From: Pelagophyceae sp. CCMP2097
Lineage: Eukaryota > Sar > Pelagophyceae
Length of the DNA stretch: 10,339 nucleotides
Reading direction: 5' to 3'
Assembly: GCA_026770575.1 (NCBI GenBank)
Contig: MU657275.1
Span: 106,272 to 116,610, forward strand
Under the pieces are notes generated by a model that saw only the letters and a list, made by a program, of their open reading frames with translations, did no database searches and was not told where the DNA came from. Shown here piece by piece: positions 1 to 8,300 of the stretch. Every line of letters starts with the position of its first letter. Positions within the stretch are counted from its first letter, which is position 1. The position numbers and the translations under genes were made by a program.

Positions 1-2
1 TC

Positions 3-400
3 CATCGCCACGCCAACGGCCAGTGGTTCGTGAAGAAACTCCTCACGCACTCGGACAGCTGCAAGGGCGGCAACGTCAAGGCCCAGCAGGCTCTCGAGGT
101 TTTCCACAAGCAGCGGTCCAGCGGCTTGGTCAAGCGGGGCAGGGGCACGCAACCCCACCACCGAAGGTACTCTTTCGAGGCCCAGCACTTCGGCAGCATC
201 GCCGCCACCGTCCTCCACGACGACCTCAACCTGAAGAAGCGCTGGCACGCCACCACCTCCGTCGACGCCATCAGGGGCCTCTTGCAGTCGTCCTCATCTA
301 CAACGGCGCGCACTACAACGCCCTGTCGTGGGACCGAGCGGACGAAGACGGCGAGGGGCACGATGAGGCCCACTTTAACGGCGATTTCGCCGACGAGTAG
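3..400 (+). pseudogene. 3' end of unknown gene, one apparent frameshift
   Basis: The gene enters from the left edge in frame 3 and reads as protein-like sequence with codons ending mostly in G or C: NGQWFVKKLLTHSDSCKGG near the start, then FEAQHFGSIAATVLHDDLN and KKRWHATTSVDAI. From about 270-285 the good frame becomes frame 2 and continues PLAVVLIYNGAHYNALSWD to an acidic tail and a TAG at 398-400. No GT-AG intron of sensible length explains the change. The loss of one base, for example in the G run at 273-276, would. The hydrophobic strand followed by HY resembles the C-terminal active-site His region of OTU-like or other papain-fold cysteine proteases, but no catalytic Cys block is visible here. 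I do not recognise the N-terminal part; its Trp and His/Cys pattern loosely recalls DNA-binding parts of MULE-type transposases. Coding nature is fairly sure, function is not. It could be a decayed gene or a sequencing error in a live one. Confidence 0.5.
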
Positions 401-638
401 GAGCCTCGGCCATGCGGGCCCGCGCAGGGCGCTGCGGCGGCGCTAGACGACCGCCATCATCGCTTGGCAGCGGGGTCGCCGCTGCCTCGCTCGCTCGCAG
501 ATCCTCAAGGGCATCCGCCGCGCTGCCATCTTCGCCGCGCCCCCTCCGTCGACGCAACCTCAACCCATCTGTTCCTAAGCCTATCCGCCGTCGACGAATC
601 ACTCTTCCGCCGCTGACGCAAGGGACTCAATCCTCCCC
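401..638. other. non-coding stretch after the left gene
   Basis: This GC-rich stretch follows the stop codon at 400. Short open frames on both strands are Arg/Ala-rich and show no protein-like pattern. I see no RNA gene or repeat in it. Confidence 0.5.
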
Positions 639-855
639 ACTGATATGGAACATCGCTTCACTGATATGATGGAACACCGCTTCACTGATATGGCCGGTGT
701 CACAACTGATATGAAAATCCTCATGTCTCATATGAACCGTGTCGTTTGATGCCTGTCTAATGTGGACACGGTGACACTAATGTGGACAGCCGCTTCACTA
801 ATGAACTCTTTTGGAACATTGCTAACTGATGTGGTTACCTAATCCGACTAATGTG
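639..855 (+). repeat. array of ACTRATRTG motifs at about 21-base spacing
   Basis: Copies of ACT(G/A)AT(A/G)TG or close variants begin at 639, 660, 684, 705, 727 (CTCATATG), 756, 776, 797, 825 and 847. The spacings are 21, 24, 21, 22, 29, 20, 21, 28 and 22. Around the motif a longer degenerate unit recurs, with GGAACA and CGCTTC between copies (647-658, 671-682, 790-796). The array sits in an AT-richer pocket than the rest of the window. It could be decayed satellite DNA, phased protein-binding sites, or subterminal repeats of a DNA transposon. Confidence 0.6.
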
Positions 856-894
856 AAAAAAAACTCCCACAAATATGACCCTCGAGCACCGTAA

Positions 895-1007
895 CTCGCC
901 GGGACATGCCGAAAAAGGTGTACGCGTCTAGGCCAGGATTGTAGCCCTGGCCGAGACGAGCACATCAGCCTATAGCGCGTGCACCTTTTTCGGCATGTCC
1001 CGACGAG
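895..1007. repeat. large imperfect palindrome with nested hairpin
   Basis: Arm 895-926 is the reverse complement of 976-1007 with two mismatches in 32 positions (899/1003 and 921/981). The shared core reads GGGACATGCCGAAAAAGGTG. The 49-base loop holds a second stem, GGCCAGG (931-937) against CCTGGCC. No target-site duplication is obvious at either side. It could be a foldback or MITE-like element, or a stable RNA hairpin if transcribed. Confidence 0.75.
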
Positions 1008-1041
1008 CTAGCGTGCTTTGAAGCTTCTATAGGAAGCATCC

Positions 1042-1089
1042 TAGGAATTCCTACTTTCAAAAAAAGGAAGATGGGAATTCCTAGGAATT
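1042..1089. repeat. two perfect EcoRI-core palindromes
   Basis: TAGGAATTCCTA at 1042-1053 and AATTCCTAGGAATT at 1076-1089 are each perfect palindromes. They share the words CCTAGGAATT and GGAATTCC, and a purine-rich spacer separates them. They lie just right of the large inverted repeat in the same AT-richer pocket. No function can be assigned. Confidence 0.65.
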
Positions 1090-1369
1090 TTCTCTTTAAA
1101 CTTTCAAACAAGGACGGGAACAAGTTAAATCCTTTTCTGTACCTCGGACCAAAAAGTCGCTAGCAGCGCCGGAACGCGCGCTCGGAACGCGGAGAAAATT
1201 TGTGGGGTCCCGAGGGGACCTGCCACCATCGCACTCCCCCTATCACCGCGACGATCCGGCATCGTCGTACCCGACTCTAGGCTGTACATCTTTCTTTCCG
1301 AACGAAATCTGGTTTAGAGAGGCTTTGAAACAGCCATTTGAGATGTCTGCTCGTCCGCGCCCTGCTCGT
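1090..1369. other. non-coding, nothing recognised
   Basis: This stretch sits between the palindromes and the first ACGCGT repeat. A 112-codon frame on the plus strand overlaps it, but it runs straight through the direct repeats and shows no conserved protein pattern. I see no RNA gene. Confidence 0.4.
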
Positions 1370-1448
1370 CCACGACACGCGTCGCGTAAGCCCACTCCCT
1401 TGACATTCAACATACCCCTTTTCCACGACACGCGTCGCGTAAGCCACC

Positions 1449-1509
1449 CCCCCTTGGGGCTGTGGACCTCTTGGATCAAGTGGTTATCTCACCCCCTTGG
1501 GGCTGTGGA
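1449..1509 (+). repeat. 18-bp direct repeat with CCCCTTGGGG palindrome
   Basis: CCCCCTTGGGGCTGTGGA occurs at 1449-1466 and again at 1492-1509, 43 bases apart. Each copy contains the perfect palindrome CCCCTTGGGG. The pair lies between ACGCGT repeats and has no coding frame of its own. Confidence 0.65.
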
Positions 1510-1638
1510 GATACACCAACCGCTCATCCGTGCGTTGTGAAGTTTGCGACGACGGCCCTCCTTGACGCCTCCTTCTATAGTTTCATGAAAACTTAGAAGG
1601 GCGAAGTGAGCAAGGGGCGATGTTACGCGCGCCGTTGA

Positions 1639-1656
1639 CCCCCCCCCCCAAAAAAA
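1639..1656. repeat. C-tract joined to A-tract
   Basis: A run of eleven C is followed directly by seven A on the plus strand. It is a likely spot for sequencing or assembly length errors. I see no gene across it. Confidence 0.8.
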
Positions 1657-1826
1657 CACTACGGACTATGGAAATCTTCGGAGCTTTCCTTGTCAGTGCT
1701 CGTCAACGCCCTGCTCGTCCACGACACGCGTCGCGTGAGCCTTCCCTCCAAAAGACGCCCTTCGCGTAAGCCACTACTTCAGCTCTCGTCGCTCTCGGCG
1801 GATCTCGTGACCTGGGGCATTTTCAT

Positions 1827-1832
1827 TTTATT
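1827..1832 (-). promoter_or_regulatory. possible AATAAA polyadenylation signal
   Basis: The minus strand reads AATAAA here, about 410 bases downstream of the stop codon of the split oxidoreductase gene. It is the right orientation for ending that transcript, but a hexamer can occur by chance and many protists do not use this signal. Confidence 0.2.
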
Positions 1833-2239
1833 GTGATTGACCACCAAGATGGCCGTCTGACTTGAAACTCTGTCCCCATGTTCACTGACGTCCGCCCCGG
1901 CATGGGGAGGCTCGTGAGACTGGAGGCGCAGGGGGGGTTTTGACTCGACTGGGCGGCTCTGGCTCATCGGCTGGGTGGAGTGCCTCTGCAAGGGGCACGC
2001 CCGCCATGGACCCCACCGCCCTCGCGCCCCAAAAAGGGCGAATCGGCTCAACTGCACCCAGGCGGGGAAGCGGAGTCGACTTGTATTCGAACACGATGCT
2101 CGCTGATTTAATACTTCGCATCCAGTGGTGCGTTCGCATCCAGTGCTGCGCCCCGCTTCCGGGCGCCCTCTGGGCAAGTCCGCCTCTAAAAGACCTGCGT
2201 TGGAGCGTCCGAGGGCACACGGAATCCGAAAAGGTGCGA
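1833..2239 (-). other. probable 3' untranslated or downstream region of the split gene
   Basis: This lies between the gene's stop codon and the AATAAA hexamer on the minus strand. It includes an 18-bp tandem duplication, TTCGCATCCAGTG(G/C)TGCG, at 2115-2132 and 2133-2150. A 266-codon minus-strand frame crosses the area but is out of frame with the exons at 2240-2664 and looks accidental. Confidence 0.35.
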
Positions 2240-2345
2240 TCAAAAAAATGGACGCACGCCCATGAGCTCGTTGAGCCGATAAAAGTCCTTTTTCGCTTCG
2301 ACCTCGCGCGGGAACGGGTACGCCGCGCCGATGGCCGCCGCGCAC
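2240..2345 (-). CDS. exon 14 and stop codon
   Basis: The exon encodes CAAAIGAAYPFPREVEAKKD then FYRLNELMG and a TGA at 2240-2242. The Ala-rich helix continues the FAD-contacting block, and a DF-R-L-LMG ending suits the family's C-terminus. A GTGCGT word at 2257-2252 right after LMG could be a further donor; if it is used, the residues VRPFF are not real and the stop lies elsewhere. Confidence 0.75.
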
Positions 2346-5300
2346 CTGCGGCGGTGGGGCGGGTGCGGCGGCTCGCTTCGGAGTGCAGAAAACCCAAAAT
2401 GGAAACTCGATTTGAAAACGCACAGAAACCCGCTGAGCAGCGACATGTCGTGGCAGTTGCCCGGCGTGGCCCAGTTGGAGCAGTAGTAGACGCCTGACTC
2501 GGCAAAGCGGTGCTGGAGCGGTGAGCGGTGACAGAGCGGTGGAAGACGAGCACCTCGCTCTCAAACAAAGGACCACCAAAATACAAACGCACCGTCCGTG
2601 CCCTGGGCCAGGCGCAGCGAGAGCTGCGCGGCGACGTTCCAGCCGCTGTACAGCGGGTGCGCCCCTATCAAATAACTCAATAAGGACCGGATCATATCAA
2701 ATCCTTGGAAATGCGCGCGGCTCGCTCAAGAGCCTGCGGGTGTTCTGAAGAGTCTGCGGGTCCCTCTTTGACCTCGGTCCCCTCGGCGATTGTACTTGGA
2801 CGGGGTCCCTTTGACACGGTCCGCGCGGCGAGGTTGCCCGCGCACCGGGCATTGATACCGTCCCCGTCGCCGATTCCGCTCGAGGTCCGAATGGCGAGGT
2901 CCGCTGGACACACTCCCCATCGTCCCGACGAGGGCGCGCCGAGCAAGTTCACCCCAAATATCGTTCCGTCTCCGGCGGCGGCCCGTGACAAGAACCCTGC
3001 GACAAGAACCGGGCGACGTCGGTGCCGAACAACGTCGGTGCCCAACGGCGACGTCGACGACTTGCCGAATATTCAGGTCCGAGTGCCAAGGTCCTTTGCG
3101 GCAAGGTGCCTGTCTCGAGAACCGGACCGAGGGGCACCCGGTGCCTCCGGAGACCGAGTGGCGAGGTCTGCCAAGAACGCGGCGTCCCCGTGAAACGTCC
3201 CGAATACACCGTCCCGAATACACCGTCCCGAAAACACCGTCCCGAGCAAGGGGGACCCCGTGGCAGGGTGGAGAGTGACGACGACGTCTCCGTGGCAAGG
3301 TCGCGTCTGGCAACGTCGCTGTGACCTCGGTCCCCGCGGCAAGTTTGCCAAGTCGCCGTGGCCCGGAGTTGCTCTCACGTCACCTCCGCACCAAACTTCG
3401 CCCCTTGACCACGTCGAGAGGCCCCCGCGCCGCCATCCCATGCGGGCTCCGAGGCATCCCATGCCCACGAGGGGTCTCGACGGTATCGCCGAAAGCGGCC
3501 CCAGTCTTGCGCGATTGCCGGCAGTCTTGATCCATCGTCGTGTGCCGTCGACGCGGCCGCTCGCGCGCGTGGTTGCCGCCGCCGCGGATCTGCAAAGGAG
3601 AGGCGGTGATGATCCCGGCGGCGGAGGTGCGGACTCCACGGGGAGCACAAGGGGAGCACAAGCAAACATGGAAACTGGTGAGGTAACACGTTTGAAACTT
3701 TTGATGAAAAAACGCAGACGTCGAGCGCCCGTCTCCGGCCGGCCGCGTACAGAAAAAGCGGGGCACCGAAGAAGCGGCGCTTCGAAACCGGCGCTTCGAA
3801 ACCGGCGCTTGGAAAAAAGGCCGAAAATAGAGACGGCCCCGAACGATCAAACGGACTTGCCGAGAAATCGTCCGAGGCATCGTCCGAGGCCTCGAGATGT
3901 TGCCCTCGAAACGGCGCCCTCGAGACGGGGCCATCGACCCTCGAAAAGACATCTCCGGGCTTGGGAATTCCACCCGTCTCACTGGGCCCATAAACTGGAC
4001 GAAAACAGATGGGATTCGTGCAGGAGCGCATTTTGCACCCGAGCCAAGGGACAGGGGATACGGTGGCGCCCCTCGACTGGCAGCCCGGGGCCCGTCCATG
4101 GCCGGGGAGCACGACGGCAAGGCGCCCTTCTTCGCGGTGGAGAAGAGCCGGGGAGATGCAGCGCAAAGGGCGTTTTGCCCCGCTCCACCGTCGCCGCCCG
4201 GCAGTTCCAGGCGCCGCAGAGCTTCGTACGCGCCCCCGGGGCCAGGGGACGTCCCCGTCCAAGGCAGCGCGCCAGTCGACGCCCGTGGCCAAAGTTGCGC
4301 CCCGGAACCACCGCATCGACCGATTTTTCGGCGCTTTTCGCCCACGCGCGGCGCTTCGGAGCCGCGTGCTTCGATTGTGCGCCCACGCGATCCCCCCCGC
4401 GGTGGAGAAGCGCCGCCCAAAACGGCCGACGGCCCGAGCAGAGGGCGCCAAACGTCTGACGGGTTGAATTCCCGAGCTCTGGGCCTGAATTCCTCGGCAC
4501 CGTCCACCCGGGGCCCTTCTCGACGGCGCCGTCTCCAGACGCCGTCTCCAGGAGAGACCCCGAGGCGCCATTGAGAAGGGGCCGCCGAAACGGCGCCGTT
4601 TCGAATGGCATCGGACCGGGGCCCGAGGAGACGGGGCCGCCGTCTCCGCTTTCGGGCCTTGAACCGGCGCGTTGCCGGCGATTCGCGTTTTGGGCCGTTG
4701 ACCCGCGGTGTTGGCCCTTTCAAAGTGGCAGTTGGTCGCCCTTCAACCGTCTTTGGGATGCCCAAACTTTCGGCCCCCTATCCCGAATGCACCCTCCCTC
4801 CTGGCGGCGTCTCGAGCACTCTGAGGAGCGCCTTGCGAGGAGGCGTCGAGCCCGTTGAACGGCCCGTCGGAGGGCGGTCCGTATCGAGCGTCGCCTTTGG
4901 AGCACCGTCGCCTCTTCCCGACGCACCTTTGATTCATCGATGGACTTGCCCTCGCCCAGCGCGTGCGAGATGAGCATCACCGGCTTTTCTTCGAGAGGCA
5001 AGTCGTACACGCCGGGGCCTACGGCACCTTGACGCCGCTTTCGGCGGAAAAACGCGCCTACCCGGCGTCTGCACGCCAAAGTTGTACTGGTTTTCGATGT
5101 TGATGGTGCCTAGATTGGTCGATGAAGATTTGGAAAAGGGCCTCGAATCGCACCGTCGGCGAGTCTCGTGATCTCCACGTAGTTGCTTCCCCTTTTTAAA
5201 AAGTCGGCCCTGTAGCGCTCGTCGATGACGGTATCGTCCGAGTGCATCACCGCGTGCATGTGGCCCGTGGCCGGGTGGTGGTCGTCCGCGTAGACAGGCG

Positions 5301-8300
5301 CGTTCAAAACGACCTAGGCCTCTTTTTGAGAACCGCTTTTCGAAAAGTGGCAAGAGAGGGCCTGAAGAGTTCCAGAGGCGCCCATCCTCCGAAATCGCGG
5401 CCCGAAAGACATGCATAGGGCCCGTCCTTCGAAACGAAGAGGACGCATGCATCGGGGCTCGCTCTCTTCGTCCTCGGTTGGGGCATCTTGCCGCTCTAGG
5501 TGCGCCGTCTCCATTCGCCGTCGGCAGGGCCCGCCGTCGGCGAGCCCGCCGTGAGTTGAGCTTCCCGCGTTCGATCTTTGCATCCTTTGGACCGTCGCGT
5601 CGGACCGCCCCTGTCGGCCTTTGGACCGCCGGGTTCGCCACCCGGAACAGGCTCTTCTTGAGACTCGACGGCCGGCCCCGGAGCGCGCCCCATCTTCAAC
5701 CCGCGCATCGACTTGGGCGGCGGTTTGGCCGTCTTTGACAACCGAGCGACCCGAAAAAGCGACCCGACAAAAGGGACAGCCGCTGGCGGGACCGTAATAG
5801 GGACCCTCCAAAGGCAAGTGCCCAAAGGCAGAAAGTTTTGCCCTTGAGAACCGCCCAATTTCACAGTCTCAAGCAAGCGTCCATTCGGCCTCGGGGCCGT
5901 CGTTTGGGCTTTCATTTCGAAAGGGCTCCTCGGGGTCGGAATCGAGTGCCCGTCTCGAATGGCCCGTTTCGAATGGCCGCCTCGAGGGGCTGGAATCGAG
6001 TGCCCGAATTCGCCGTTGCCGAGGGGGCGGGTTGCAAAGGCGCCATCTCGGGCTCCGACAGTGTCGAGACGCAGTGTCGAGACGCACCTCTGTCACCGCC
6101 GACCGCTGCGGATACATGTTGCCTATTTTTGACGTTGCATGGATAAAGGCCGGTGCCCAAAAGCGCACCAATGGCGTTGCACGGGCAGGCGAAGACCACG
6201 CGCTCCACCTCGGCCACGCCGCCGTGCTCGTCCAAGACGCGCTTGGCTCCGTTTGGCAAAACGGTCACGTTGCAGACGCGCGTGTCCGTCCTACGTCTCA
6301 GGTCAAAACCGCCGGTTCCACGATTCATACGCACCGCACGTCCACGTCCTGGCACATCTTCTTGAAGACGGCGCGGATGCCCGTCCCTGCGTCCTTCCAC
6401 GTGACGCACCTGCCGAAGGCGACCGTGTGCGGGGTTATGGCCGCCAATGCGGGGTTATGGCCGCCAATGTGACGGGGGGCCGCGCAAAGTCGGATCCAGG
6501 AAAACTTGTGGACTGCACTTTTGGCCCCTTGTTCAGCGTATGCCGTTCTTCAGGTTGTATGAGCGACCCGGTCTCAACTTGGGGCAACGTCGCAAACGCG
6601 GCGTCCGAAAGAAAGGGACCCCGGCACCGTCGCGCAGTCCAAAGGGACCCGAGGAAAAAGGACCGTCCCCGTAAACGGACCGCCCCCGGACGACAGGGCG
6701 GCAACCCACGGGATCCCACCGTCGCAGCCGAGACATGGCATCCTCGGGGCGGCATTTGAGATATGGCTCTCACGGTCCCTGGCCTTTGGGGCTTGCCCGT
6801 CCCAGTTGACCAAAGTGTCTATCAGCATCTCCCATTCCGGTTTTCGGTTTTTGGGTTTGAACCGGTGCGTCCATTTTGAACGAGCGGGAGGACGGGGCAG
6901 CCCGCAAAAAGGGCGCTTCGAGGGCCGTCTTTTCCAGGGCCGTCTCCGCCCGGCCAACTCGGGGGTTGTTTTGAAGGCCGTCTCTTCGGACCGTCTCTTC
7001 GGACCGTCTCCGCCCGGCGTCTCGGGGGTTGTTTAAAGGCCGTCTCTTCGCGAGTTCCAGTTGTCCCTTGAAACGCCGTCTCTTCAGCTGAAAGGGGCCG
7101 CCAAGGCAAGTCAAAAGAGCATCTCGAAACCCAACTTCAGAGTCCCTTGTCGGGAGCTCGTCCAGTCCGGCAGACCGCCGTCTCTTCGCGTCTTTTTCGA
7201 CGACCGCAAGGCCGTCTCGATGGCGTAGTCGATGCCGTTTGGACCGTCGTTTTTTCGACAGTCGAGTTTTTCGGCCCTTTTTTGCATCTTCTCAGGCGTC
7301 TCTTCAGAGGGGCCGTCTCTTCGGGACCTCTGAGCCGTCTTCGAAATGCGCCTGGGAAGTGTCAGACTCATTGCCAAATCTGCACCTCGCTTTGCACACA
7401 CGATTCCGTGGCCCTTACGCGGCTTTCCTGACGTGGTGATGTTGCAGTCGTGCGCGCTGCGGCTCGACGCGCCCTGCCACGAATTCTGCGCCGTCGGCAG
7501 GAGCGGGATCTGCGCCTCGATGATGGGCGCGAAGACGGCGGGGAATGGCCTACGACCCTTCAACGTCAAACGAACCGTTCAACGGACGTCAATCCGGTGC
7601 ACAGACGTCAATCCGCACCGAAGCTCGTCCACCAGGAACGACGCCGTGTAGTGCGGCGTGAAGACGATGTCCCACCTACGTCGGGGCCTTACAACACTTT
7701 TAAAAAAAAGAAGGCGCACCAGGCCTCTGTCACGCCGACGGCGCGGCAGAGCGTGTACAGGGGCACCACGTTGAGCGGGTTGAGCATGCCGAGACCGGTG
7801 TGGTTGGTGTACATGGACATGGTGTCGCCGCGCTTCCAGGGCGCCCAGGCGAGCGTGAAGAGCGAGGTGCACTGGCCGGCGAACTTTTCCACCGCGGCGT
7901 ACTTTGAAAAGTCGCGGGCGAAGACGTCCCTAAAGTTTCAACGTGGCTGCATCCGAGTGCGCCACGGTGCCCGAAAGACGAGAGCATCGTCCCGGGCGAG
8001 TCGCAAAAGCAAAAGGGGTCAACGCCGCCTCGAGGACGCCCGCCTTGGGCCCGCCAAAGGGGCCGTCTTCGGGAGAACCGCCAAAGGGGCCGTCTGAAGA
8101 CGTTTGGGCCGTCTTCAGGGCCATCTCGGGGCCGCCTCTATGCCGCCTCGGGACCTCCTCAAAGAGGGCCCTCAAAGAGGGGCCGTCCAGACGTCGCCTG
8201 CAAGGCGACGGAGATCGTCTTCAGCACTCCTCCACGGCCGTCTCGAGATTCGCCTCCTCGGGCCCGAAAACTGAAACGTCGGGTTGCGGCCCACCTTGGC

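Larger units (their letters stand above)
1370..1772 (+). repeat. dispersed 23-bp direct repeat with ACGCGT core
   Basis: The unit CCACGACACGCGTCGCGTAA plus GCC occurs at 1370-1392 and 1423-1445 (identical) and at 1719-1741 (one A to G change). A truncated copy, TCGCGTAAGCC, lies at 1762-1772. Copies 1 and 3 are also preceded by the same word, CGCCCTGCTCGT. The unit contains the palindromic core ACGCGT and its near-mirror neighbour GTCGCG. Spacing is irregular, so this looks like dispersed sites or old duplications and not a simple tandem array. Confidence 0.65.
2665..4926 (-). other. intron 11, about 2.3 kb, repeat-rich
   Basis: The acceptor is TTTGATAG. The intron is packed with short tandem units: AAGAG(C/T)CTGCGGG at 2728 and 2748, GACAAGAACC units (2987-3014), CGTCCCGAATACAC (3196-3251), GGGGAGCACAA (3640-3661), GGCGCTTCGAAACC (3776-3817) and CGCCGTCTCCAG(A/G) (4527-4552). 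Frames of about 400-460 codons cross it on both strands but are low-complexity. It may hide one more small exon, because the phase across it does not close with the usual donor. Confidence 0.6.
6410..7432 (-). other. intron 5, about 1 kb, repeat-rich
   Basis: It ends in TTCGGCAG. Inside are a 20-bp tandem pair (6428-6447 and 6448-6467, TGCGGGGTTATGGCCGCCAA), a 13-bp pair CCGTCTCTTCGGA (6978-6990, 6991-7003), and a larger imperfect pair, 6941-6988 against 7005-7050. I found no exon in it, but a very short one cannot be excluded. Confidence 0.6.

Noticed and set aside
1202..1540. Plus-strand 112-codon frame in the intergenic gap
   Set aside because: It crosses two direct-repeat families and shows no protein-like pattern.
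1779..2579. 266-codon minus-strand frame
   Set aside because: It is out of frame with exons 12 to 14 that it overlaps, and its remaining part is low-complexity or probable 3' UTR.
3260..4765. Open frames of about 400 and 460 codons overlapping on opposite strands
   Set aside because: They lie inside intron 11, are Arg/Pro/Ala/Gly-rich, run through tandem repeats and have no conserved pattern. Stop codons are simply rare in this TA-poor sequence.
7111..7432. Continuation of exon 5 to a GTAAGG donor
   Set aside because: It gives the wrong phase for exon 6, and third-codon GC drops immediately after the GTCAGG donor at 7432.
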